Positions 9,489 through 18,612 of a stretch of 64,000 nucleotides of DNA are shown in pieces. The stretch comes from Paenibacillus sp. RC67 (GTDB taxonomy: Bacteria > Bacillota > Bacilli > Paenibacillales > NBRC-103111), in the NCBI RefSeq assembly GCF_030020805.1, contig NZ_CP125098.1:786001-850000 (forward strand), read 5' to 3'. Numbering within the stretch: the first letter of the stretch is position 1; each line of letters opens with the position of its first letter. Both the position numbers and the translations under genes were made by a program. Below the pieces are notes generated by a model. That model saw only the letters and a list, made by a program, of their open reading frames with translations, did not search any database and was not told the origin of the DNA.

Positions 9489-10265
9489 ATGAGGATTGTA
9501 GTAGATAACGTTGAGAAAAAGTTTGTCGATTCCAAGAAACGCGAAGTTACAGCGCTCCAAAATATTAACTTTGCGATCGAGGAGCAGGAATTTGTCGTCT
9601 TGGTCGGACCGAGCGGCTGCGGAAAATCGACGCTGCTTAATATTGTCGGGGGACTCTTGTCCCCTTCCTCGGGTGAAGTTTATTTCGAGGGATTTAATGC
9701 AGCGAAGCCGCCGCGTCTTGGTATTGTCTTTCAGGAAATTGCACTGTTTCCTTGGCGTACAGTGTATGAGAATGTTATTTTCGGGCTGGAAGAGCAAGGG
9801 GCAAGCAAGCAGGAGCAGAAGGAAAAAGGGCAGCATTACATTGATATGGTTGGTCTTACAGGCTTTGAATCGGCATTCCCTAAGCAATTATCAGGCGGGA
9901 TGCGCCAGCGGGCAGGTATCGCAAGAGCACTTGCCGTTGAGCCGGACCTTCTATTAATGGATGAACCGTTCTCTGCTCTTGATGCTCAAACTAGAACGTT
10001 GATGCAGGAGGAGCTGCTGTCGATTTGGGATCGTACCCGATTGAGCACGCTCTATGTCACGCATAACATTCAAGAGGCTGTTTATTTGGCGGACCGAGTT
10101 ATTGTACTGTCTCGCCATCCAGGACAAATCAAAGCACAAATCCGGATTGACCTGCCTAAAATGGGCAGAGACAAGGACGAGCATCGCGTAGCATTTGAGA
10201 AATACACGGATGAAATCTGGCAGCTGATTCGGCATGATGCCCAAGAAGCTCTGAAGGAGGTATAG
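9489..10265 (+). CDS. NitT/TauT-type ABC transporter ATPase
   Basis: A 258-residue ATPase: Walker [11 protein letters not shown]-loop IVFQE, signature [10 protein letters not shown], Walker B LLLMDEP and H-switch YVTHN. It is of the SsuB/TauB/NrtD type and would power uptake with the flanking lipoprotein and permease. It starts 5 bp after the binding-protein stop and ends 1 bp before the permease start, so the three are cotranscribed. Confidence 0.93.
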   Translation: MRIVVDNVEKKFVDSKKREVTALQNINFAIEEQEFVVLVGPSGCGKSTLLNIVGGLLSPSSGEVYFEGFNAAKPPRLGIVFQEIALFPWRTVYENVIFGLEEQGASKQEQKEKGQHYIDMVGLTGFESAFPKQLSGGMRQRAGIARALAVEPDLLLMDEPFSALDAQTRTLMQEELLSIWDRTRLSTLYVTHNIQEAVYLADRVIVLSRHPGQIKAQIRIDLPKMGRDKDEHRVAFEKYTDEIWQLIRHDAQEALKEV

Positions 10266-10266
10266 C

Positions 10267-11082
10267 ATGAGCGCGACATCTAATGAAAAGACAAACGAGC
10301 AGCGCCATGTCATCCGCAATCGGGTATCCTTCCTTGAGCAAAAGGTGCCGGGCTATGCTTCGGTACTAGGGATTCTGGTCATCCTGCTGGTGTGGGAGCT
10401 GGTGTGCCGAATGGGGATAATGCCGCCGCTGTTCTTGCCAGCCCCGACTGCCATCTTATCAGCTGGCTGGGATATGCTAACGAGCGGAGAGCTGCATGAG
10501 AACCTGTGGGCCAGCTTGTATCGTATACTCGTAGGTTACGCAATTGGTGCTGTATGCGGTATTGTTGTGGGCCTGCTGCTAGGATTTTCACGGTGGATGG
10601 ATGCCATCGTAAGTCCGATTGTCTATTCGATTTATCCGATTCCTAAAATCGCTTTGCTGCCATTGATCATTCTTTGGCTTGGTATCGGAGAAACGCCTAA
10701 ATTTACGATGATTGCGCTGGGAGTGTTTTTCCCTGTCGTCATTAATACATTTTCTGGCGTTAAGAATGTTGATCCTATTTGGATTAAAGCGGCTGTTACA
10801 TTTGGCTCAAGCCATTTTAACGTCATCCGCAAGGTTATCCTTCCCGGAGCTTTGCCAATGATTTTCGCCGGACTTAAGCTTGCTGCGGGTACATCCCTCT
10901 TGCTGTTGGTTTCTGCGGAAATGATTGCAGCCCAGCAGGGTGTAGGATCGATGATTCTGCATTACGGAAATTTGATGATTACTACGAAGCTGATGGTCGG
11001 CGTTGTCGTGCTTTCTCTTCTAGGACTATTATTTAACCGCGGCTTGCAGTGGCTTGAAAATAAGCTGCTGCCATGGAAATAA
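10267..11082 (+). CDS. NitT/TauT-type ABC transporter permease
   Basis: A 271-residue integral membrane protein with about six helices. The cytoplasmic EAA-type loop is seen around AAVTFGSSHFNVIRKVILPGALP, where it contacts the ATPase. SsuC/TauC family. The ribosome binding site GAAGGAGG lies inside the end of the ATPase gene. Last gene of the operon, followed by a strong hairpin terminator. Confidence 0.92.
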   Translation: MSATSNEKTNEQRHVIRNRVSFLEQKVPGYASVLGILVILLVWELVCRMGIMPPLFLPAPTAILSAGWDMLTSGELHENLWASLYRILVGYAIGAVCGIVVGLLLGFSRWMDAIVSPIVYSIYPIPKIALLPLIILWLGIGETPKFTMIALGVFFPVVINTFSGVKNVDPIWIKAAVTFGSSHFNVIRKVILPGALPMIFAGLKLAAGTSLLLLVSAEMIAAQQGVGSMILHYGNLMITTKLMVGVVVLSLLGLLFNRGLQWLENKLLPWK

Positions 11083-11097
11083 GTTATCTGAATGAAG

Positions 11098-11156
11098 AGA
11101 CCGTTACTGGATTGGTTGAAACTCAGCCGATTCTGTGACGGTCTTTTTGTATACGC
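11098..11156 (+). terminator. Terminator of the NitT/TauT-type operon
   Basis: A 10-bp outer stem (AGACCGTTAC with GTGACGGTCT, one T-G pair) encloses a second stem of ATTGGTTGA with TCAGCCGAT, and is followed by TTTTT. Confidence 0.88.
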
Positions 11157-11205
11157 GAGGAAGCTTCGTAGCATATTACAATCGATGTTTTGTTAAAAGT
11201 TACAG

Positions 11206-11235
11206 TTGACGTTAACGTTAACTTAGGAGCATAAT
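11206..11235 (+). promoter_or_regulatory. yfmP promoter with palindromic operator
   Basis: TTGACG (11206-11211) and CATAAT (11230-11235) are 18 bp apart. The spacer begins with a perfect 12-bp palindrome, GTTAACGTTAAC (11211-11222). A dyad inside a stretched spacer is how MerR-family regulators bind and distort promoters, so this is the likely site of the YfmP-like protein encoded just downstream. Confidence 0.75.
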
Positions 11236-11266
11236 AGTATACGACCAAGAGAGAAGGATGATACGG

Positions 11267-11710
11267 ATGACAGCAAAATTCAAAATCGATGACGTAGCGA
11301 AGGAATGTGGTTTGACTAAACGTACGCTTCGCTATTATGAGGAGATCGGATTACTGTCTCCTCCAGAACGTACAGACGGTGGGATCCGCATGTACACACA
11401 AGATCATATTGATCGACTGAAGCGGCTTATTAACGCGCGGGATGTACTTGGCTTTTCCTTACAGGAGCTGCAACGTTATGTATCCATTACAGAAGAACTG
11501 GAATCACATAGACAAGGATACAGACAAATATCGGACGATAAGGAAAAACTGCCGAAATTAATCCAGCTGGAGCCTATCGTGAAAAACCAGCTTGTCATTA
11601 TCGAAGAAAAACTGCAAAAAATGATTGAAATGCGCGATGAAATTCAGCAATTTCATCACCGCGTTCAGGCGGCTATAGCCAGAATGGGCGGAGGAAACGA
11701 ACAAAAATAA
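11267..11710 (+). CDS. yfmP: MerR-family regulator, YfmP-like
   Basis: About 147 residues. The N-terminal winged helix (KIDDVAKECGLTKRTLRYYEEIGLL, given here only as a landmark from residue 5 on) and the wing DGGIRMYTQDHIDRLKRL are MerR hallmarks. The helical C-terminus lacks Cys metal ligands. It resembles Bacillus YfmP and sits directly before a YfmO-like efflux gene, as in Bacillus subtilis. ATG 11258 and 11267 are in frame; GAGAAGG abuts the first, so the second is preferred. It probably controls the pair through the palindrome in its own promoter. Confidence 0.82.
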   Translation: MTAKFKIDDVAKECGLTKRTLRYYEEIGLLSPPERTDGGIRMYTQDHIDRLKRLINARDVLGFSLQELQRYVSITEELESHRQGYRQISDDKEKLPKLIQLEPIVKNQLVIIEEKLQKMIEMRDEIQQFHHRVQAAIARMGGGNEQK

Positions 11711-11731
11711 AAACAAGGAGTTGGGAGTTTT

Positions 11732-12928
11732 ATGGAACCTGCATCATCAGGTAAAAGTAGTTTATTGAGTCAACCAAAAGCGGTTTGGGCTGTAGGTTTT
11801 GCTTGTATTATCGCCTTTATGGGGATCGGCCTTGTCGATCCTATTTTGCCCGCAATCGCTGAAAAAATGAATGCAACACCAAGCCAGGTTACCTTACTTT
11901 TTACAAGCTATAATATGGTCATGGCCATTGCCATGCTGATTACCGGCGTCGTTTCGTCGAGATTAGGTATTAAATGGACACTGCTGCTTGGAATTGTCAT
12001 CATCGCGATTTTTGCTGCTCTGGGCGGTGCGTCTAACGGCATTTGGACACTCGTTGGTCTGCGCGGTGGCTGGGGGCTGGGTAATGCGCTTTTTGTTGCT
12101 ACCGCGTTATCTGCTATCGTATCATTGTCAACCGCCGGAACGGCTCAAGCCATTATTTTGTATGAGGCTGCCATTGGACTTGGTATTTCCGTCGGTCCGC
12201 TGCTAGGTGGGGAATTAGGCTCCATTTCGTGGCGTGGCCCTTTCTTCGGGGTTAGCGTTCTTATGATCGTCGCTTTTATTTTCCTTCTGATCATGATGCC
12301 CAAGACCAAGAAAATGACGAAGAACAAAAGCTCCTTGTTGGATCCGTTCCGTGCTTTGAAATACCGCGGGCTCTTGACGCTTGGGATTACCGCCTTTTTG
12401 TATAACTTCGGATTTTTTACATTGCTCGCTTATTCGCCGTTTGTTATGCATTTGAAAGAACGGGGACTCGGTTATGTATTCCTTGGCTGGGGGCTATTGC
12501 TTGCCGCTACCTCCGTTTTTATGGCACCTAAGCTGGAAAGACGCTTCGGTACTATCGCATCGATGTGTACGATGCTTACTTTGTTTGCTTTAACCTTGTT
12601 CGCTATGGGGATATGGACATCGAGCAAAGCGGTGGTTATCATTGCGGTTATTATCGCAGGAGCATTCTTGGGAAATAACAATACGTTGATTACGACAGCC
12701 GTTATGCAGGCTGCACCGGTTGAGCGTCCTACGGCTTCTGCGGCTTACAGCTTTTTGCGTTTCCTTGGCGGAGCCGTTGCTCCATGGTTTGCAGGTAAGC
12801 TGGCAGAATGGTTCAATCCTCATGTGCCGTTTATCGTAGGCGGATGTTTTGTTCTTATCTCTGTTTTATTCATAATGGGCAATCGTAAGCATTTGCTTCA
12901 TATTGACCGTGCGGAGTCATCTCATTAA
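11732..12928 (+). CDS. yfmO: MFS multidrug efflux transporter, YfmO-like
   Basis: A 398-residue, 12-helix major facilitator of the DHA1 drug-efflux group. The first helix contains GIGLVDPILPAIAEKM, and the motif-C-type glycine-rich segment YEAAIGLGISVGPLLGG marks proton-drug antiporters. It begins 21 bp after the MerR gene behind ACAAGGAG and ends at a hairpin terminator, so the two genes form an operon. Substrate unknown; work on Bacillus YfmO linked it to altered copper responses. Confidence 0.85.
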   Translation: MEPASSGKSSLLSQPKAVWAVGFACIIAFMGIGLVDPILPAIAEKMNATPSQVTLLFTSYNMVMAIAMLITGVVSSRLGIKWTLLLGIVIIAIFAALGGASNGIWTLVGLRGGWGLGNALFVATALSAIVSLSTAGTAQAIILYEAAIGLGISVGPLLGGELGSISWRGPFFGVSVLMIVAFIFLLIMMPKTKKMTKNKSSLLDPFRALKYRGLLTLGITAFLYNFGFFTLLAYSPFVMHLKERGLGYVFLGWGLLLAATSVFMAPKLERRFGTIASMCTMLTLFALTLFAMGIWTSSKAVVIIAVIIAGAFLGNNNTLITTAVMQAAPVERPTASAAYSFLRFLGGAVAPWFAGKLAEWFNPHVPFIVGGCFVLISVLFIMGNRKHLLHIDRAESSH

Positions 12929-12932
12929 CATA

Positions 12933-12960
12933 AAAAGCCGGCCTTGTTGAGGTCGGCTTT
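12933..12960 (+). terminator. Terminator of yfmP-yfmO
   Basis: AAAGCCGGCC pairs with GGTCGGCTTT (one G-T pair) around a 7-nt loop; A-run before, short T-run within the right arm. Confidence 0.8.
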
Positions 12961-13004
12961 CATGATGAGAAACCTGTTGAGGTGAAAATAGCTTCGATAC
13001 TCCC

Positions 13005-13125
13005 GGTGGGGTATCCCCTTCCAGCCGCTGTTGTTATCGGGAAATTTTCAATTTAATCGCTGCTGTAGCGGGTATTTCCCGATAACAAAGGCGGACGCTA
13101 TCGCTCCTCCAGGGGATACCCCACC
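13005..13125. repeat. 121-bp palindromic repeat element, copy 1
   Basis: Outer arms GGTGGGGTATCCCC and GGGGATACCCCACC are perfect inverted repeats. A 15-bp inner stem has arms at 13031-13045 and 13074-13088, beginning TTGTTATCGGGAAAT. Between outer and inner arms lie CCAGCCGCTG on one side and AGGCGGACG on the other. The same design recurs in opposite orientation at 63681-63793. It sits between the terminators of two convergent efflux genes and has no coding content. Confidence 0.85.
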
Positions 13126-13165
13126 TACCGTGCTCAGCTATTGGTACCCACAGGCTTTTCAGTTC

Positions 13166-13191
13166 GCCGACCTTAAAGAGGTCGGCTTTTT
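13166..13191 (-). terminator. Hairpin terminator near the convergent MFS gene end
   Basis: GCCGACCT pairs with AGGTCGGC, followed by TTTTT on the plus strand. It has almost the same stem as the yfmO terminator at 12933-12960, so the palindromic element lies between two similar terminators. The minus-strand MFS gene ends 94 bp to its right; the T-run suits plus-strand transcripts best. Confidence 0.6.
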
Positions 13192-13253
13192 ATGTTTTAC
13201 AGGGTAGTAGGTATCCTACCCAGCTTAGCAAGTTCGCCGGAAGGCGGCGTCAT

Positions 13254-13277
13254 ACAGGAGAACAGGAGAACAGGAGA
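13254..13277 (+). repeat. Three tandem copies of an 8-bp unit
   Basis: ACAGGAGA is repeated three times without a break, immediately before the stop codon of the minus-strand MFS gene. Confidence 0.85.
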
Positions 13278-13284
13278 TCCGAGC

Positions 13285-14502
13285 TTACTTGGATGTTTCC
13301 TTCAAGGAGGTAGGGCTTGTATGGAACGAGAATCTAGGTACCTTCAATAACACAGCCACAAGCAAAAGCATACAGCCGTTAATAGCGAACACGATAGGAA
13401 TCGATGTTTGCGATGCAAGAAAGCCCCCGATTAACGGGCCGAGCAGCAAGCCCATTTGGTTAGCCGATTGATTCAAGCTGAATGCACGGCTGCGGAAGCT
13501 CGGATCGGTCTTCTGCGCAATGAATGCATTCAGGGCAGGGTATACGGCAGCGAAAAAAAGTCCATACACAAAGCGCAGCGATCCAAAGCCGATCAGATTG
13601 TGGAATAAAATTTGCAGCAAATTCCCTAAGCCTCCGCCTAGAAGACCTATGAACAGTACTTTTTCATATCCCCATTTACCACCGAGCTTACCCCAACGCG
13701 GAGCGGCGATCAAAGTCGCGACTCCCACAGCCGAGAAGATAATGCCTGCGTTCAACGACGCTGAGGATTGACTGGAGCCCAGCTTCAGTACATAAATGGT
13801 CAACAAAGGTTCAAGGATCATAATGGATGTAGACGTAATGAATACGATGAACAGGGCTGACATTAACGATTTGTTAGCAGCAGCCACCTTAAGATCACTT
13901 GCGATAGACGATCGTTTGGCATCAGACTTGTTGAAGGAAGGCTCTTTTACCCAAAGCACGGCAATAATGAACGCGATGAGCACCATAACGCCCGCCATAA
14001 AGAACGTATTTCGTGGGCCGATAACATGACTGACGACGCCTCCGAGCAGTGGACCCAAGATCGACGCGGTTGCACTGGAAGTAGAGATGATGCCCAATGC
14101 ATAGCCGATATTTTTTTCAGGCGTATTAGTGGCCACTAAGGCGATAGCTGACGGAATGTAGCCGGCTAGTAAGCCTTCCATAATCCGCACCAGAATCAGC
14201 TCATACGGATTTTGCACGACAAAATATAAAAAGTAAGCGATCGATAAGCAGATACCTGCTCTTAGCATCATAGGCTTTCGTCCGTATTTGTCGGCTAACG
14301 AGCCCCAGAAGGGCGCAATGAGCGAGCTGGCTAAAAAGGTGGATGCAAAAATGACGCCGGTCCACGCTTCGAGATGATCACTCACACCTAAATCTTCTTG
14401 TAAAAAAATGGACATGAATGGAATGGAAACTGAGTAGGCCATGCTTACCAAAAAGGTGCCTACCCACAAAACGAAAAGATTGCGTTTCCAGGAATAATTC
14501 AC
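13285..14502 (-). CDS. MFS transporter, multidrug efflux type
   Basis: A 405-residue, 12-helix major facilitator. SLADKYGRKPMML is motif A between helices 2 and 3, and GIISTSSATASILGPLLGG is the glycine-rich antiporter motif in helix 5. Closest in feel to MdtG/YttB-like drug pumps. GTG at 14502 is chosen because AAAAGGGAG lies 9 bp upstream. It stands alone and converges on yfmO. Confidence 0.85.
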   Translation of the reverse strand: MNYSWKRNLFVLWVGTFLVSMAYSVSIPFMSIFLQEDLGVSDHLEAWTGVIFASTFLASSLIAPFWGSLADKYGRKPMMLRAGICLSIAYFLYFVVQNPYELILVRIMEGLLAGYIPSAIALVATNTPEKNIGYALGIISTSSATASILGPLLGGVVSHVIGPRNTFFMAGVMVLIAFIIAVLWVKEPSFNKSDAKRSSIASDLKVAAANKSLMSALFIVFITSTSIMILEPLLTIYVLKLGSSQSSASLNAGIIFSAVGVATLIAAPRWGKLGGKWGYEKVLFIGLLGGGLGNLLQILFHNLIGFGSLRFVYGLFFAAVYPALNAFIAQKTDPSFRSRAFSLNQSANQMGLLLGPLIGGFLASQTSIPIVFAINGCMLLLVAVLLKVPRFSFHTSPTSLKETSK

Positions 14503-14703
14503 AAAGAAGCACTCCCTTTTCTTCTTTTTTGATCATCATATCATTAATAAGGGAGATCTTCCCGATAAAATCTTTTTTTCGAACGATAGAATGTTGTAAT
14601 GAGACATCTATTCTGTCGACTAATTTCGGAAAATCAGTTTCATTAAATGGAAATATGCGTTATTTTAGATGGAGATGATTGGCATAAATAGGAGGGATCG
14701 ATC

Positions 14704-15786
14704 GTGGGAAAACCGGTATCGTTCAGTATTATAGGTGGCGGAGGCTTCCGTGCACAGTTTTATCTTAGAATAGCCCAGGCGCTTCCAGAGAAATTCCGTG
14801 TTAGCGGGCTGGTCGTTAGGGATGCAGACAAAGGACGGAAGCTTGAACAAGAGTGGAATGTGCCTACTTATACAACATTGGAGCAGCTGTTACATAAGGA
14901 AAAGCCTGATTTTGTAGTCGTATCCGTTAGCCGCTCAGCATGCAAGGATTACTTGCTTCAATTGGCTGAGCTTGGTATACCTGCGTTGGCGGAAACGCCG
15001 CCGGCTCCTGATCTCGAAGGCTTGCTGGAGCTGCATGAGAAGCTTACCTTGAAAGGTGCACGGATTCAGGTGGCGGAGCAGTATCATTTTCAACCGGCCC
15101 ATGCGGCGCGACTGGCTTTTATTCGTTCAGGACAGCTTGGTCCCCTGACCGAAGCGACTGTATCCATTTCTCAAATGTATCATGGGGTCAGTCTTATTAG
15201 AAAAATGCTTGGAGCGGGCTTTGAGGAAGTCGGAATTCAGGCGATGAGGTTTGAATCCGATTGGGTTGCCGGACCTACACGCAGTGGTCCTCCGACAGAG
15301 GAGCGTATCATTGCGCTGCAGCGTGATTTGGCTTGGCTGGATTTTGGCGGGAAGCTGGGCATTTATGATTTTACGAAGGACCAACATCGCTCTTGGACCC
15401 GTTCGAATCATCTGTCCGTAAGAGGACAGCGCGGCGAAATCTTCGATAACCGCATTCGGGTGCTGGCGGATTATGAGACCCCGCTCTATATGGACCTCAA
15501 ACGGATTAACCGAGGAGAAGACGAGAATCTGGAAGGTTATTTTCTGAGAGGAATTATGGCGGGAGAGCGCTGGGTTTATGATAATCCGTTTGCTCCAGCA
15601 AGATTGTATGATGACGAGATCGCTATAGCCTCCTGCTTGCAGCATATGGGAGACTACGCAGCTGGAGGGCCAGACTTCTATAGTCTCCGGGATGCATCCC
15701 AGGATCACTATTTGGGCTTGATGATAGAAAAGGCGATAGCTACGGGACAAAAAGTAGTAGCTGAACGCCAACCGTGGGCTCAATAA
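14704..15786 (+). CDS. Gfo/Idh/MocA family oxidoreductase
   Basis: A 360-residue NAD(P)-dependent dehydrogenase. Near the N-terminus, FSIIGGGGFRAQFYL is the Rossmann loop; LAETPPAP replaces the usual EKP catalytic-lysine motif, so the canonical Lys is missing. That loss suggests an altered or regulatory activity. QVAEQYHFQP follows as in the family's central strand. GTG start behind TAGGAGGG. Alone, divergent from the MFS gene. Confidence 0.8.
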   Translation: MGKPVSFSIIGGGGFRAQFYLRIAQALPEKFRVSGLVVRDADKGRKLEQEWNVPTYTTLEQLLHKEKPDFVVVSVSRSACKDYLLQLAELGIPALAETPPAPDLEGLLELHEKLTLKGARIQVAEQYHFQPAHAARLAFIRSGQLGPLTEATVSISQMYHGVSLIRKMLGAGFEEVGIQAMRFESDWVAGPTRSGPPTEERIIALQRDLAWLDFGGKLGIYDFTKDQHRSWTRSNHLSVRGQRGEIFDNRIRVLADYETPLYMDLKRINRGEDENLEGYFLRGIMAGERWVYDNPFAPARLYDDEIAIASCLQHMGDYAAGGPDFYSLRDASQDHYLGLMIEKAIATGQKVVAERQPWAQ

Positions 15787-15925
15787 AGGAAGGATGAGAA
15801 AAGTCGGAGAACGATTCGGAAGCAGTGGGAAAGAGGGCTGCAGTGGTCTCTGAAGCACGGAGTATGGAATGTGGAATGTCAGGATAAATTAAACAACAAA
15901 TGAATTCAACTTAGGTGGACTGCGA

Positions 15926-18601
15926 ATGAAGAGGATCTATCAAATATATAAAACCGATTTACTTAACATCGCTAAGGTTCCTACGGGCTTGCTGCTAATG
16001 ATTGCCCTAGCCATCTTACCATCCGTTTATGCCTGGGTTAATTTAAAAGCGATGTGGGACCCGTATGCAAATACATCCGGTATCAAAATTGCCGTAACCA
16101 GCAAGGACGAGGGAGCTACCGTACAGGATAAGCAGTTCAATATCGGTAACGAGGTATTGGAAAGCTTGAAGGACAATCACAAGCTGGGATGGATTTTCGT
16201 TGATGAGAAGGAGGCCATTCGTGGCGTGGAGCGGGGCACGTACTACGCCAGCTTGCTTATACCAGCCGATTTCTCAAGCAAAATAGCGAAGGTGCTGGAA
16301 GGTGAAGTACAGAAGCCGGAAATTCAATATACGGTAAACGAAAAAATTAACGCGGTCGCCCCCAAAATTACGGAAAAAGGCGCCTCCAGCATAACGACTC
16401 AAATCAGCGAAAATTTCATCAAAACCGTAAGTGAAACTGTGCTGAGCCGAATGCAGGAGCTGGGCCTCCGATTTGAGCAGCAGCTGCCTACCATCCGCAA
16501 GATAGAAGAGCGTATATTCGAGCTGGAAACGCGTCTTCCGGAGATTGAGGATATGGGCAATAAGGTGCTGGATATCGAACAGAAGCTGCCTGATTTTCGT
16601 GAAAAGGGCGACAAGATCGTCGAGCTAGAGCAGAAAATTCCCGAGATCGATAAAGCGGGAGCTGCGCTGCTCAAGGTGGAGGATCAGTGGCCAAAGGTTA
16701 ATGAAGTGGCTAATGAGGTTCTGCTTATCCAAGAAAAGTTGCCGGATATTCAACGGGCTGCTGATCGTCTCGTGGAGCTCGACCAAAACTTCTATAAGGT
16801 CGAAGACGCGATGAACACGGCCATTAATGATGTCCGCAAGGCGGATCAAATCGTAGGAGCTGCGCTCGAAGCTTTGCCTAAATTGGATGCTATAGCAACC
16901 AATGGGGGAGCTTTTGCCGCTCAGTTGAATGATTTCTTGAAAAATAATGATGCGGCTTTTCAAGCGATGATTCCTGTTATTAAGCAAAATTTGATTCTAC
17001 TTCAGCAAACGGCCGATGCTGTAACACAAATCACCGATCAACTGCAGGATGCCAATATCGACCCCAAATCTTTGCTGGCGGTATTGAACTTCACGGCTGA
17101 CCGTTTGAATACCGCAGTCAAAGTACTGGATCATCAAATTGATCTTTTTACAAGGTTGAACAGCTATTTGCCGGGGAATCCTCTCAGCAATGTGATAGAC
17201 CGGTTAACGAGTGTAAGATCAAACTTCAGCCAGCAGGTTCAGCTGATTAATGCGATCGTCACTTCTATACAAAAAGGTGAAAAGCCAGCCAAAGATATCG
17301 TCAACAATTTAAACAAGCTGTCCAAGGAAGCGAGTGCCACTCTCGGAGACATCCTATCCCGGTACGATTCGGAGATTGTTCCGAACATCAATAAAGCACT
17401 GGGTCAAATTCAGTCCGTCGCCAGCAATGCATCGGACGTGCTGCAGACGTTAAAGGCCAAGCTGCCGGATATAAAAGCGATTCTACAGGATGCCCAGACT
17501 GGAATTCGATTTGCCCAAACCGAGCTGGATGCGCTGCAAAAGGATTTGCCGCAGATTCGTACCCGAATCCATGAAGCTTCAGCTACGATTCAGAGCAAGA
17601 TGAATGATTTTACAGCTGCCCTTAACGAAGCGGTTCCGTTCATTCACAATGATTTACCGAGGATTGAGCAAAAGGTTCACCAAGCGGCGGATTTCATCCG
17701 AAATGACCTGCCGACAGTTGAAGATGAGCTGCGCAAGCTGTCGAATTTGTATCAGACGCGTTTTTCGGATCTCGAAAGCGCTGTGCATCAAGTGGCAGGG
17801 CTCGTCAGAAATAATCTTCCAGAGTTCGAGGACGCTGTTCGCAAAACGGCGGATCAGATTAGAAGGCTGGAGGGCGGGAGCAGTATCAGTGAGCTGCTGA
17901 AGTTTTTGCAAAATGATATTCAAAAGGAAAGTGATTTCTTATCTAACCCGATCCTGATTAAGGAAGAGAAGAAATATCCGATCCCGAATTACGGCTCAGC
18001 GATGTCTCCTTTCTACACGACACTATCGTTGTGGGTGGGTGCTATGCTGTTAGTCTCCTTAATGAGAGTGGATGTAGAGGGCACGGAAGGAATGTATAAG
18101 AGCTATGAGGTTTACTTCGGCAGATTGTGCATTTTTCTCACGATTGGTCTGGCTCAAGCTTTAATTGTATCACTTGGGGACTTCTTCCTGTTAGGAACGT
18201 ATGTCGTGCACAAAATTTGGTTTGTCCTATTTGCCATATTGATCAGCAATGTATTCGTGACCATCACCTATACACTCGTTTCCGTTTTCGGCAATATTGG
18301 CAAAGGCCTAGCTATTATTTTCCTTGTGCTGCAATTTTCAAGCTCGGGAGGAACATTCCCGGTAAGCACAGCGGCTCCATTCTTTCAGAACCTGAATCCG
18401 TTCATGCCCTTTACTTATGCAGTGGGAGCGATGCGCGAAGCTGTGGGGGGAATATTATGGTCAGTAGCGCTGAAGGATATCTTTTTCCTGATTGTGTTCA
18501 TCGTTCTGTGTTATGTGGTAGCCTTGGCACTGAAAAAGCCGCTTAGCGGATATACCAAACGTGTGGCTGAGAAAGCGAGACAGACGAAGCTCATCCCGTA
18601 A
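15926..18601 (+). CDS. YhgE/Pip-family membrane protein with long extracellular coiled coil
   Basis: An 891-residue protein with one N-terminal helix (about 18-37, ending ILPSVYAWVNL), a long extracytoplasmic region, and five to six C-terminal helices from about 690 on. This is the YhgE/Pip (phage infection protein) arrangement. Residues about 190-660 are heptad-like and repetitive, with recurrent E-x-x-L-P-x-I/F-E-type units such as LETRLPEIEDMGNKVLDIEQ. The C-terminal part belongs to the ABC-2 permease superfamily. Relatives act in phage adsorption or type VII secretion; no secretion genes are here. A PadR regulator follows after a terminator. Confidence 0.85.
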   Translation: MKRIYQIYKTDLLNIAKVPTGLLLMIALAILPSVYAWVNLKAMWDPYANTSGIKIAVTSKDEGATVQDKQFNIGNEVLESLKDNHKLGWIFVDEKEAIRGVERGTYYASLLIPADFSSKIAKVLEGEVQKPEIQYTVNEKINAVAPKITEKGASSITTQISENFIKTVSETVLSRMQELGLRFEQQLPTIRKIEERIFELETRLPEIEDMGNKVLDIEQKLPDFREKGDKIVELEQKIPEIDKAGAALLKVEDQWPKVNEVANEVLLIQEKLPDIQRAADRLVELDQNFYKVEDAMNTAINDVRKADQIVGAALEALPKLDAIATNGGAFAAQLNDFLKNNDAAFQAMIPVIKQNLILLQQTADAVTQITDQLQDANIDPKSLLAVLNFTADRLNTAVKVLDHQIDLFTRLNSYLPGNPLSNVIDRLTSVRSNFSQQVQLINAIVTSIQKGEKPAKDIVNNLNKLSKEASATLGDILSRYDSEIVPNINKALGQIQSVASNASDVLQTLKAKLPDIKAILQDAQTGIRFAQTELDALQKDLPQIRTRIHEASATIQSKMNDFTAALNEAVPFIHNDLPRIEQKVHQAADFIRNDLPTVEDELRKLSNLYQTRFSDLESAVHQVAGLVRNNLPEFEDAVRKTADQIRRLEGGSSISELLKFLQNDIQKESDFLSNPILIKEEKKYPIPNYGSAMSPFYTTLSLWVGAMLLVSLMRVDVEGTEGMYKSYEVYFGRLCIFLTIGLAQALIVSLGDFFLLGTYVVHKIWFVLFAILISNVFVTITYTLVSVFGNIGKGLAIIFLVLQFSSSGGTFPVSTAAPFFQNLNPFMPFTYAVGAMREAVGGILWSVALKDIFFLIVFIVLCYVVALALKKPLSGYTKRVAEKARQTKLIP

Positions 18602-18612
18602 TGAAGATAAGA

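Noticed and set aside
13201..13221. GGGTAG/CTACCC hairpin as a third terminator
   Set aside because: The stem is only 6 bp and no T-run follows; not strong enough to call.
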